NCBI GenBank assembly: GCA_035627675.1 | Contig: DASPLH010000110.1 | Span: forward strand, 1-8,111 | Direction: 5' to 3' | From: DASPLH01 sp035627675 | GTDB lineage: Bacteria > Acidobacteriota > Terriglobia > Terriglobales > Acidobacteriaceae | DNA: 8,111 bases | Shown here: in pieces, positions 1 to 5,658 of the stretch | How positions within the stretch are numbered: position 1 is the stretch's first letter | Layout of the letters: every line of letters starts with the position of its first letter | Notes under the pieces: model-generated | Database searches by the model: none | What the model saw: the letters and a program-made list of their open reading frames with translations, nothing else | What the model was told of the DNA's origin: nothing | Position numbers and translations under genes: made by a program

Positions 1-35
1 TGCCCCACATCCGCCCTCCGTTGGCGAATGTGGGG
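1..35. repeat. Palindromic repeat, copy 1
   Basis: This is a hairpin-forming unit. Bases 3-15 pair with bases 23-35 over 13 positions with one C/A mismatch, leaving a 7-nt loop. The full 35 bases recur identically at 151-185, so it is a duplicated element and not a chance palindrome. A second small stem follows at once (AGTGTGG at 37-43 with CCACACT at 52-58). No coding gene is supported in 1-240. It resembles the GTGGGG-ended hairpin repeats scattered between genes in some GC-rich soil bacteria. What it does is unknown. Confidence 0.8.
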
Positions 36-85
36 AAGTGTGGAGCTCGCGCCACACTGGACGTTGGCCCGCATGGTGTTGGTGA

Positions 86-130
86 GGTGTAGCGCGGGTG
101 GTGCGGTGTAGCGCGGGCGTCTCGCCCGCG
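86..130. repeat. GC-rich direct repeat with tight hairpin
   Basis: GGTGTAGCGCGGG occurs at 86-98 and again at 105-117. The second copy runs into a perfect 8-bp stem, CGCGGGCG (112-119) with CGCCCGCG (123-130), closed by the three-base loop TCT. The first copy lacks the closing arm and looks like a partial or decayed unit. The hairpin has no T-run after it, so it is not a normal intrinsic terminator. It is most likely a small dispersed intergenic repeat. Confidence 0.65.
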
Positions 131-150
131 TCTGTCGAAACAAAGGCTGG

Positions 151-185
151 TGCCCCACATCCGCCCTCCGTTGGCGAATGTGGGG
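151..185. repeat. Palindromic repeat, copy 2
   Basis: This is an exact second copy of the 35-bp palindrome at 1-35, in the same orientation, with the stem arms at 153-165 and 173-185. After the repeat the flanks diverge, so the duplicated block is just the hairpin unit. It lies about 60 bp upstream of the likely sucCD promoter. Confidence 0.8.
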
Positions 186-241
186 GAAGCTCGAAAGATG
201 CGTCTTCTTGTTGCTCCTTACGTCTGGGTTTCTACTTCCGA

Positions 242-247
242 TATAAT
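242..247 (+). promoter_or_regulatory. Likely -10 box of the sucCD promoter
   Basis: A perfect TATAAT sits in an AT-richer dip in otherwise GC-rich sequence, 165 bp upstream of the sucC ATG. No good -35 lies at the normal distance: TTACGT at 218-223 with an 18-bp spacer is the best and is weak, while TTGCTC at 211-216 is too far away. If used, transcription would start near 254 and give a leader of about 160 nt. The position and the exact hexamer are seen; use as a promoter is inferred. Confidence 0.55.
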
Positions 248-383
248 CAACGGTTTTCTGTCTCACGGCTGTCGTGTGTAGGACGGCTGCCGGAATTCCT
301 GAAAGGTATTACCTCATTCATCTGACGCGGCCGGGGTGTCCGCTCGAGCTACGCTCAAGTGCATCCCGCTGCGAACGAAATCA

Positions 384-398
384 GCAGGCCTGGCCTGC
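384..398. promoter_or_regulatory. Perfect palindrome just before sucC
   Basis: GCAGGCC and GGCCTGC are perfect inverted arms around a single T, ending 14 bases before the sucC start codon. As DNA it could be an operator half-site pair. As RNA it would fold as a 6-bp stem with a CTG loop close to the ribosome site, where no strong Shine-Dalgarno sequence is visible. The rest of the leader (254-383) holds no convincing gene or known riboswitch that I can recognise. Confidence 0.35.
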
Positions 399-412
399 GC
401 GAACGGATACGC

Positions 413-1588
413 ATGAAAATCCACGAGTACCAGGCGAAAGCCATCCTGTCGAAGTACGGAGTGGCGGTGCCGCGCGGTGAGATGGTGACCTCGCGCGAAG
501 AGGCAGAACGTGCCGCCAAGACCCTGATGGACGGCGGCGCCACGGGCGTCGTTGTCAAAGCTCAGATTCACGCCGGAGGCCGCGGCAAGGGCGGCGGCGT
601 AAAGATCGCGAAGAGCGTCGAAGAAGCCGGCCAGCTGGCCGAGAAGATGCTAGGCATGACGCTCGTCACCCACCAGACCGGCCCCGAGGGCAAGGTCGTC
701 AACCGCGTGCTGATCGAAGAGACTCTGCCGATCGACCGCGAACTCTACCTCGGCATCCTGCTCGACCGTTCCGTCTCGCGCCCGGTCTTCATGGCTTCGG
801 CCGCCGGCGGCATGGAGATCGAAGAAGTCGCCGCCAGGAACCCCGACGCAATCGTCAAGGAGTACATCGATCCGACGATCGGGTTCCCCAACTTCCAGGC
901 ACAGAAGATTGCCTTCAAGCTCGGTCTTGCTCCCGAACTCATCAAGCCTGCCGTGCAGCTCATGCGCGCGCTCTACAGGGCCTACGAGGACACCGACAGC
1001 TCGCTGTTCGAGATCAATCCGTTCATCACCACCAAGGACGGTCGCGTCTTCGCCCTCGATGCCAAGATGAATCTGGACGACAACGCGCTCTATCGCCACA
1101 AGGACTTCAAGGAGCTGCGCGACATTACGGAAGAGGACCCGCTCGAGGTCGAGGCCAGCAAGTACGGGCTCAACTACATCAAGCTCGACGGCAACGTCGG
1201 ATGCATGGTGAACGGCGCCGGCCTGGCCATGGCGACGATGGACATCATCAAGTTCGCCGGAGGCATGCCGGCCAACTTCCTTGACGTGGGCGGCGGCGCG
1301 AACGCCGAGCAGGTGACGCACGCGTTCGAGATCCTGCTGCGCGATAAACACGTGAAGGCCGTGCTCATCAACATCTTCGGCGGCATCCTGCGCGTGGACA
1401 CGCTCGCCAACGGCGTAGTCGAAGCCGCCAGGAAAACCAACATCCAGTTGCCGATCGTCCTGCGGCTGGAGGGAACCAACGTGGAGCTGGGCCGCGAGAT
1501 CCTCAAGAACAGCGGCCTGAACTTCATCGTGGCCGAAACCATGAAGGACGCGGCGGAGAAGGTCGTAGCCGCGGCGGGAGGCCGGTAA
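413..1588 (+). CDS. sucC: Succinyl-CoA synthetase (ADP-forming), beta subunit
   Basis: SucC joins SucD to convert succinyl-CoA, ADP and phosphate to succinate, CoA and ATP in the cytoplasmic TCA cycle. The 391-residue product starts MKIHEYQAK, the family N-terminus. The frame is open upstream to a GTG at 359, but those 18 residues match nothing in the family, so ATG 413 is chosen. The ATP-grasp part carries KAQIHAGGRGKGGGVK (about 48-63), and EINPF supplies metal-site residues. The C-terminal CoA-ligase part carries GCMVNGAGLAMATMD, NFLDVGGGA, NIFGGI and RLEGTN. Proline at position 20 matches the ATP-specific E. coli enzyme (388 aa), which hints at ADP over GDP; this is an inference. The stop overlaps the sucD start (TAATG), so the two are surely co-transcribed and probably translationally coupled. 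No clear Shine-Dalgarno sequence precedes sucC; only ACGGAT is near. Confidence 0.97.
   Translation: MKIHEYQAKAILSKYGVAVPRGEMVTSREEAERAAKTLMDGGATGVVVKAQIHAGGRGKGGGVKIAKSVEEAGQLAEKMLGMTLVTHQTGPEGKVVNRVLIEETLPIDRELYLGILLDRSVSRPVFMASAAGGMEIEEVAARNPDAIVKEYIDPTIGFPNFQAQKIAFKLGLAPELIKPAVQLMRALYRAYEDTDSSLFEINPFITTKDGRVFALDAKMNLDDNALYRHKDFKELRDITEEDPLEVEASKYGLNYIKLDGNVGCMVNGAGLAMATMDIIKFAGGMPANFLDVGGGANAEQVTHAFEILLRDKHVKAVLINIFGGILRVDTLANGVVEAARKTNIQLPIVLRLEGTNVELGREILKNSGLNFIVAETMKDAAEKVVAAAGGR
1576..1581 (+). promoter_or_regulatory. sucD ribosome binding site inside sucC
   Basis: GGGAGG lies six bases before the sucD ATG, within the last codons of sucC. It fixes the sucD start at 1588 and fits coupled translation of the two subunits, which are needed in equal amounts. 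It is much stronger than anything before sucC. Confidence 0.75.
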
Positions 1589-2475
1589 TGAGCATCCTTG
1601 TTGACCAGAACACTCGATTGATCGTCCAGGGCCTCACCGGCCGCGAAGGCACGTTTCACGCCAAGGCTTGCGCCGGCTACGGCACGAAGGTAGTCGGAGG
1701 TGTCACTCCCGGCAAGGGCGGCACCACGCATGAGGGCTGGCCGGTGTTCAACACCGTGCAGGAAGCGAAGGAGAAGGCGGGCGCGAATGCCACCGTCATC
1801 TTCGTCCCGCCGCCGTTCGCCGCCGACGCCATCCTCGAAGCGGTTGACGCCGAACTGCCGCTGGTCGTCTGCATCACCGAGGGCATTCCCGCGCGCGACA
1901 TGGTTTCCGTGTGGCGTTACATGGAAGGCAAGAAGACGCGCCTGATCGGTCCCAATTGTCCGGGCATCATTTCGCCCGGCAAGTGCAAGATCGGAATCAT
2001 GCCCGGCCACATCCACCGTCCCGGCAACGTCGGCATCGTTTCGCGCTCCGGCACGCTGACGTATGAGGCGGTGTACCAGTTGACGCAGCGCGGCATCGGA
2101 CAGTCCACCGCCATCGGGATCGGAGGCGACCCGATCATCGGCACGAATTTCGTGGACGCGCTCGCCCTCTTCCAGCAGGACCCCGAGACCGAAGCCATCA
2201 TCATGATCGGCGAGATCGGCGGCACCGCCGAGGAAACCGCGGCCGAGTTCATCAAGGCCCATGTCACCAAGCCCGTGGTCAGCTTCATCGCCGGACAGAC
2301 GGCGCCTCCGGGACGCCGCATGGGCCACGCCGGCGCCATCATCAGCGGAGGCAAGGGAACGGCGGCCGAGAAGTTCAAGGCGCTGGAAGACGCCGGCGTC
2401 CACGTGGTGAAGTCGCCCGCGCTGATGGGTGAAACACTGGTGGAAGCTATGGGCGCGAAGGCAGCGAAACGATAG
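1588..2475 (+). CDS. sucD: Succinyl-CoA synthetase, alpha subunit
   Basis: SucD binds CoA and carries the phosphohistidine of the enzyme. The 295-residue protein is of normal length (E. coli 289). Visible motifs in order are the N-terminal CoA-binding Rossmann region with VQGLTGREGTFH (13-24), GVTPGKGG (38-45), VIFVPPP (70-76) and CITEGIP (95-101). Then come the GPNCPGIISPG loop (121-131), SRSGTLTYE (152-160), GIGGDPIIGT (177-186) and GEIGG (208-212). The active-site histidine is H247 in APPGRRMGHAGAIISGGKGT. All key residues are present. It starts on the last base of the sucC stop codon and is preceded by a strong ribosome site. Its own TAG stop is the first part of the heptamer array that follows. 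Confidence 0.97.
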   Translation: MSILVDQNTRLIVQGLTGREGTFHAKACAGYGTKVVGGVTPGKGGTTHEGWPVFNTVQEAKEKAGANATVIFVPPPFAADAILEAVDAELPLVVCITEGIPARDMVSVWRYMEGKKTRLIGPNCPGIISPGKCKIGIMPGHIHRPGNVGIVSRSGTLTYEAVYQLTQRGIGQSTAIGIGGDPIIGTNFVDALALFQQDPETEAIIMIGEIGGTAEETAAEFIKAHVTKPVVSFIAGQTAPPGRRMGHAGAIISGGKGTAAEKFKALEDAGVHVVKSPALMGETLVEAMGAKAAKR

Positions 2476-2546
2476 TTTCAAGTTTCAGGTTTCGAGTTTC
2501 GAGCAGCGATGCTCACTTGAAACTTGAAACGCGAAACTGGAAACTA
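2473..2546. repeat. Inverted heptamer arrays forming a long hairpin
   Basis: Four 7-bp units of the AGTTTCA type fill 2474-2501, and four inverted units (TGAAACT type) fill 2518-2545. Between them GAGCA and TGCTC (2501-2505, 2510-2514) close on a GCGA loop, a GNRA tetraloop. The two arms can pair over their whole length with about one mismatch per unit, and GTTTCAAGTTTCA (2475-2487) pairs perfectly with 2518-2530 in a slipped register. The array overlaps the sucD TAG stop. With no T-run after it, it is more likely an mRNA 3'-end stabiliser or a partial barrier than a classical terminator. Role inferred. Confidence 0.85.
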
Positions 2547-2584
2547 GATCTCTGAAGTACGCAGAAAGGCACACTTAACTTTTC

Positions 2585-3010
2585 ATGAAGACATTGCAAC
2601 GCACGCTTGCCATCGTCAAACCCGACGCCGTACAGAAGGGCGCCGCCGGTGACATCATCGCCACCATCGAGCAGAACGGGTTCCGGATCATCGGGATCAA
2701 GATGCTGCACCTGAACCGCGCGCAGGCCGAAGGCTTCTACGCGGTTCACGTCGGGAAGCCGTTTTTCGACTCGCTGACGACCTTCATGACCGAAGGTCCG
2801 GTGGTGGTGATGGCGCTCGAGAAGGCCGAGGCCATCGCCGACTGGCGCAAGCTGATGGGCGCCACCAATCCGGAGAAGGCCGAAGCCGGCACCATCCGCA
2901 AGAAGCACGCCGAGAGCATCGAGCGCAACGCGGTGCACGGCAGCGACGCGGAAGATACTGCGCGCTTCGAGTTGAGCTTCTTCTTCGCCGGGCACGAACT
3001 GGCAAAGTAG
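2585..3010 (+). CDS. ndk: Nucleoside diphosphate kinase
   Basis: Ndk moves the terminal phosphate of a nucleoside triphosphate, usually ATP, to other nucleoside diphosphates through a phosphohistidine. The 141-residue product has the usual bacterial length. It shows LAIVKPDAVQ (8-17, with K12), the FYAVHVGKPFFDSL region (51-64), R88 and MGATNP (91-96) at the nucleotide site, GTIR with R105, and the SIERNAVHGSD signature (111-121) with N115 and catalytic H118. The ATG at 2585 gives the standard N-terminus. The nearest purine-rich site, AGAAAGG at 2563-2569, is 15 bases away, farther than usual. It lies 109 bp after sucD on the same strand and may be read from the sucCD promoter through the hairpin or have its own weak promoter. 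Succinyl-CoA synthetase and Ndk are known to act together in some bacteria, so the linkage makes sense. Confidence 0.97.
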   Translation: MKTLQRTLAIVKPDAVQKGAAGDIIATIEQNGFRIIGIKMLHLNRAQAEGFYAVHVGKPFFDSLTTFMTEGPVVVMALEKAEAIADWRKLMGATNPEKAEAGTIRKKHAESIERNAVHGSDAEDTARFELSFFFAGHELAK

Positions 3011-3024
3011 TTCGACATCAACGC

Positions 3025-3066
3025 AAAACAGAACGCCACGGATCGTCTCCGTGGCGTTCGTGTTTT
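3025..3066. terminator. Bidirectional rho-independent terminator
   Basis: A perfect 12-bp stem (GAACGCCACGGA, 3031-3042, with 3048-3059) closes on the loop TCGTC. It is flanked by AAAACA on the left and TGTTTT on the right, so either strand ends in a T-rich run. It sits 14 bases after the ndk stop and four bases past the stop of the convergent minus-strand VOC gene, and should end both transcripts. Confidence 0.9.
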
Positions 3067-3070
3067 CAGC

Positions 3071-3559
3071 TCATTGATGTGTTGCCGCGAAGCTCTTCCA
3101 GAACTCGGCTGAGCGCTCGGCGATCTGCTGTTCGGTCAGGTCTTCCTTGTGGGTCATGATCGCCCAGATATGGCCGAAGGGATCGACGACCTGCGACATG
3201 CGGTCTCCCCAGAACATGTCCGCCGGTTCCATGCTGCCTTGCGCCCCGGCCGCCACGGCCTGTTTGTGCAGGGCGTCGCAGTCCTCGACGTAGAGCGTGA
3301 CGGACTGTGTAGTTCCTCCCAGCGTCTTGGGAGACTTGGCCGAGCATTCGCCAGGGAACTCATCGTTCAGGAACAGGATCGAGTCGCCGATCTTCAGTTC
3401 CGAATGCGCCACCCCCTGCCCTCCTGGACCGGGCATGAAGAATCTCAGTTCTGCGCCGAAGGCCTTCTTGTAAAACTCGATTGCGGCCTTAGCATCGTGC
3501 ACAGCCAACGACGGCGTCATCGTGTGGAATCCTGGCGGGACCGGATTTACCTTCGACAT
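3071..3559 (-). CDS. VOC-family (glyoxalase/PhnB-like) protein
   Basis: This 162-residue protein belongs to the vicinal oxygen chelate fold, PhnB-like branch. It has the opening PVPPGFHTMTPSLAVHDA (6-23), AIEFYKKAFGAEL (26-38), MPGPGG (42-47), AHSELKIGDS (51-60), SVTLYVEDCDAL (86-97) and the closing DPFGHIWAIMTHKED (126-140). These fit two beta-alpha-beta-beta-beta modules. Proteins of this group are often annotated as glyoxalase or bleomycin-resistance family; the substrate is unknown, and resistance should not be assumed. The frame extends 30 codons further upstream, but ATG 3559 has AGGAGG five bases before it and gives the family N-terminus. It ends at the shared terminator and probably has its own promoter, because the ABM gene upstream is closed by a terminator. 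Confidence 0.88.
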   Translation of the reverse strand: MSKVNPVPPGFHTMTPSLAVHDAKAAIEFYKKAFGAELRFFMPGPGGQGVAHSELKIGDSILFLNDEFPGECSAKSPKTLGGTTQSVTLYVEDCDALHKQAVAAGAQGSMEPADMFWGDRMSQVVDPFGHIWAIMTHKEDLTEQQIAERSAEFWKSFAATHQ

Positions 3560-3564
3560 GGAAT

Positions 3565-3570
3565 CCTCCT
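3565..3570 (-). promoter_or_regulatory. Strong ribosome binding site of the VOC gene
   Basis: On the minus strand AGGAGG lies five bases before ATG 3559. This perfect Shine-Dalgarno decides the start against the longer open frame that reaches 3649. Confidence 0.8.
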
Positions 3571-3613
3571 CGGAAAAGCCCCGCGCCTGCCCGTGCCGGG
3601 ACTCAGGCCGGGA

Positions 3614-3619
3614 ATTATA
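3614..3619 (-). promoter_or_regulatory. Possible -10 box of the VOC gene
   Basis: The minus strand reads TATAAT here, 54 bp upstream of the VOC start. No recognisable -35 lies 16-18 bp further upstream. It is the second exact TATAAT placed before a gene in this window. Promoter use is inferred; transcription would start near 3607. Confidence 0.45.
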
Positions 3620-3651
3620 CGAAGACGCGCTGCACCATGGGCCGGGCACGC

Positions 3652-3682
3652 AAAAGAAAAAGGCGGACCGGAAAGGCCCGCC
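3652..3682 (-). terminator. Rho-independent terminator after the ABM gene
   Basis: Read on the minus strand, an 8-bp stem (GGCGGGCC with GGTCCGCC, including one G-U pair) closes on TTTCC and is followed by TTTTTCTTTT. It starts about 20 bases after the ABM stop codon and should keep that transcript out of the VOC gene. Confidence 0.88.
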
Positions 3683-3701
3683 CAGTGTTCGTTCCGTCTG
3701 C

Positions 3702-4004
3702 CTAGCTGCCCACGAGCGGGCTCACAGGGCGAAACAGGTGTTTCTGGCGCTCGACGACGTGATGATCGACGCCGTTCTTGATGTACTTGCTGAAGTGCTC
3801 GGAGTTCCAGTGAAGGTGCAGCGCCGCTTCGTCCGCATACTCTTCGTAGAAGGCGAAGCTGGACGGATCCTCGGTGGACTGGTGTCCGACGTACTGGATG
3901 CACCCCGGCTCCTTCCGCGTGTTCTCTTCCATGGCGCGGATCAACCGCTTCACTTCTTCTTCCGAGCCCGTTTTCACCTTCATGTGAACGATCAACGCAA
4001 CCAT
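3702..4004 (-). CDS. ABM-domain protein, putative quinol monooxygenase-like
   Basis: This 100-residue protein has the length and pattern of single-domain ABM (antibiotic biosynthesis monooxygenase) proteins of the YgiN type, cofactor-free dimeric ferredoxin-like barrels. Seen in order: a first strand VALIVHMKVKTG (2-13), the helix EEEVKRLIRAMEENTRKEPGC (about 15-35), a second strand CIQYVGHQS, then SSFAFYEEYADEAALHLHWNS (about 48-68) and EHFSKYIK (69-76). Those are the typical positions of the FYE-Y and H-S-HF motifs. The substrate is unknown; members range from quinol oxidases to proteins without known activity, and the antibiotic name is only historical. The ATG at 4004 has AGGAG five bases before it. 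It lies 247 bp downstream of purA on the same strand, with a large palindromic repeat in between, so shared transcription is doubtful. Confidence 0.87.
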   Translation of the reverse strand: MVALIVHMKVKTGSEEEVKRLIRAMEENTRKEPGCIQYVGHQSTEDPSSFAFYEEYADEAALHLHWNSEHFSKYIKNGVDHHVVERQKHLFRPVSPLVGS

Positions 4005-4009
4005 CGCAT

Positions 4010-4014
4010 CTCCT
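4010..4014 (-). promoter_or_regulatory. Ribosome binding site of the ABM gene, abutting the heptamer array
   Basis: AGGAG on the minus strand lies five bases before ATG 4004. The heptamer array 4014-4052 runs directly into it and shares its outermost base, so any gain or loss of repeat units would change the sequence just upstream of this site. Confidence 0.7.
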
Positions 4015-4052
4015 AGCTACCAGCTACTAGCTACCAGCTGCCAGCTACCAGC
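4014..4052. repeat. AGCTACC heptamer array, left arm
   Basis: More than five exact-period 7-bp units of the form AGCTRCY lie between the ABM ribosome site and 4052, with changes only at the fifth and seventh bases. An inverted partner array lies at 4222-4249 next to purA. On the minus strand, most units contain TAG. Confidence 0.9.
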
Positions 4053-4078
4053 AAAACACGGCGTGCCCCCGCCCCTGC

Positions 4079-4184
4079 CGTCATGTCGAGCGAGGGCTTC
4101 AGCCCGAGTCGAGACACCTTGCGTCCCCAGGAGCAACCAAGGTGTGGCTCCGCTCCGCCTGCCTGCGCTCCGGTCGCCATGACG
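4079..4184. repeat. Nested palindromic element between purA and the ABM gene
   Basis: Inside the two heptamer arms lie further inverted pairs: CGTCATG (4079-4085) with CATGACG (4178-4184), and ACACCTTG (4114-4121) with CAAGGTGT (4138-4145). A side hairpin GGGCT/AGCCC sits at 4094-4105. The whole 4014-4249 block is thus a nested inverted repeat of about 236 bp that fills the purA-ABM gap. No open frame in it looks like a protein. The layout suggests a small non-autonomous repeat element. No target-site duplication is evident. Confidence 0.7.
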
Positions 4185-4221
4185 AATACCGGCTGTGCGT
4201 TGCACCATCCTGCTGGCCGCC

Positions 4222-4249
4222 GGCAGCTGGCAACTGGCGACTGGCAGCT
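4222..4249. repeat. AGCTGCC heptamer array, right arm
   Basis: Four 7-bp units (GGCAGCT, GGCAACT, GGCGACT, GGCAGCT on the plus strand) form the inverted partner of the array at 4014-4052. In the direction of purA it begins two bases after the TAG stop codon. Confidence 0.88.
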
Positions 4250-4251
4250 AT

Positions 4252-5562
4252 CTACCGCTTCAAAGCCGACACGAACTCATCGACCCAAATGGTTTGATCG
4301 CGGTCAGGACCGGTCGAGACCATGCAGATCTTCGCGCCCGATTCCCGCTGGACGAAGCGCAGATATTCCTGTGCCTTGGCCGGCAGCTTGTCGTGCTCGG
4401 TGATGCCAACGGTCGGCGTGTGCCATCCCGGCAGCGTTTCGTAGATCGGCTTGATCTTGCGGAAGCCCGCATCCTGCGCTGGGATTTCATCGGTGCGCCT
4501 GCCGTCGATGTCGTAAGCTACGCAGACCGGAATCTCTTTCAGGTCGTCCAGCACGTCGAGCTTCGTGACTACCAGCCACTCGGTGCCGTTGATCATGTTG
4601 GAGTAGCGCAGCAGCGGCAGATCGACCCATCCGCAGCGCCGCGGGCGCCCGGTGACGGCCCCGAACTCGTTGCCCTTCTTCCGGATCACATCGCCCATCT
4701 CGTCGTGAATCTCGGACGGGAACGGTCCCTCGCCGACTCGCGTGCAGTATGCCTTCGTCACGCCGATTACGCTTGAAATCGAGGTCGGACCGACTCCGGT
4801 GCCAGTCACGGCTCCGCCGCTCGTGGCGCTCGACGAGGTCACGAACGGATACGTTCCGTGGTCGATGTCCAGCATCGTGCCCTGGGCGCCCTCGAACATC
4901 ACCCGCTTGCCGTCGCGAATTGCCTTATTGAGAAGCGTGCAGGTTTCTGCGACGAACGGCGCGATCTTCTCCGCGATGGCGGAGTATTCCTCGTACATCT
5001 TGTCCCCGTCCATCGGATCGCTGTTGAAGAGCGCGTGCGCGATCGTGTTCTTTTCGCGGACAGCGTTGTCAATGTGCTTGCGCAGCAATTGCTGGTCGAG
5101 CAGGTCGGCGACCCGCAGGCCGCGGCGCGCCATCTTGTCTTCGTAGGTCGGACCGATGCCCCGCGAAGTGGTGCCGATCTTGACGCGCCCCGGAGCGTTC
5201 TCCGAGCCCAGCTCGATCATGCGGTGGTAGGGAAGAATCACGTGCGCGCGGCTGGAGACGAACAGGTTGCCGTCCACGGGGATGCCCGTCTCGCGCAGCG
5301 CATTGACTTCTTTCATGAAGGCAAACGGGTCGAGCACCACGCCGTTGCCGATCACCGACTTGCAGCCGGGGCGAAGGATACCGCACGGAATCAACTGGAG
5401 GACGAACTTCTTGCCCTTGATCGTGACCGTGTGTCCGGCGTTGTGGCCGCCAGCGTAGCGGGCTACGAGGTCGAAATTGTCCGATAGTACGTCAACGATC
5501 TTGCCCTTGCCCTCGTCGCCCCATTGGGCGCCGACGACGACCGCAGTCTGTAGCTTTGCCAA
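4252..5562 (-). CDS. purA: Adenylosuccinate synthetase
   Basis: PurA joins IMP and aspartate using GTP to make adenylosuccinate, the first committed step to AMP. The 436-residue protein (E. coli 432) shows the GDEGKGK loop (15-21) with catalytic D16, NAGHT (41-45) with H44, TTSRGIGPTYEDK (131-143) at the IMP site and EGAQGTMLDIDHGTYPFVTSS (about 224-244). It also has GVGPT (256-260), TRVGEGPFP (274-282), TGRPRRCGW (304-312), KLDVLD (334-339) for guanine recognition, and GPDR (418-421). The start is TTG at 5562. An in-frame TAA lies two codons upstream and the conserved core begins within ten residues, so no ATG or GTG start is possible. GGAG eight bases upstream supports it. It is divergent from mutM, and a repeat array begins two bases after its stop. 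Confidence 0.97.
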   Translation of the reverse strand: MAKLQTAVVVGAQWGDEGKGKIVDVLSDNFDLVARYAGGHNAGHTVTIKGKKFVLQLIPCGILRPGCKSVIGNGVVLDPFAFMKEVNALRETGIPVDGNLFVSSRAHVILPYHRMIELGSENAPGRVKIGTTSRGIGPTYEDKMARRGLRVADLLDQQLLRKHIDNAVREKNTIAHALFNSDPMDGDKMYEEYSAIAEKIAPFVAETCTLLNKAIRDGKRVMFEGAQGTMLDIDHGTYPFVTSSSATSGGAVTGTGVGPTSISSVIGVTKAYCTRVGEGPFPSEIHDEMGDVIRKKGNEFGAVTGRPRRCGWVDLPLLRYSNMINGTEWLVVTKLDVLDDLKEIPVCVAYDIDGRRTDEIPAQDAGFRKIKPIYETLPGWHTPTVGITEHDKLPAKAQEYLRFVQRESGAKICMVSTGPDRDQTIWVDEFVSALKR

Positions 5563-5570
5563 CTCTTACA

Positions 5571-5574
5571 CTCC
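5571..5574 (-). promoter_or_regulatory. purA ribosome binding site before a TTG start
   Basis: GGAG on the minus strand stands eight bases before the TTG start codon. With the in-frame TAA at 5566-5568 it pins translation to that TTG. Confidence 0.65.
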
Positions 5575-5646
5575 ACGCACGACAGCCATGAGGCTGCCGG
5601 GGATTCCTGGCTGGATCGAGGTGCAGCTCAGGTTCGCACACAGACG

Positions 5647-5658
5647 CCCAATATTGGG
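5647..5658. promoter_or_regulatory. Perfect 12-bp palindrome in the purA leader
   Basis: CCCAATATTGGG is a perfect twofold-symmetric site 85 bp upstream of the purA start and downstream of its likely promoter. It has the size and symmetry of a dimeric regulator's operator and is one of the few AT-cored palindromes in the window. I do not recognise the regulator, and chance is not excluded. Confidence 0.3.

Noticed and set aside
112..130. Intrinsic terminator of a gene upstream of the window
   Set aside because: The GC-rich stem has no T-run on either side and sits in a cluster of repeats.
359..412. Longer SucC from a GTG at 359
   Set aside because: The extra 18 residues do not match the SucC family, which begins M-x-x-HEYQ at 413.
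1174..2481. 435-codon open frame on the minus strand opposite sucC/sucD
   Set aside because: It lies fully antisense to two certain genes, has low-complexity Asp/Gly/Ala/Arg-rich composition and no known motif. Such frames are expected in GC-rich coding DNA.
3071..3559. Antibiotic (bleomycin or fosfomycin) resistance gene
   Set aside because: Only the broad VOC/PhnB-like fold is supported; nothing in sequence or neighbourhood indicates resistance.
4079..4403. Open frames on both strands in and next to the purA-ABM gap
   Set aside because: They are built from the palindromic repeat or run antisense into purA; none shows a ribosome site or a protein-like composition.
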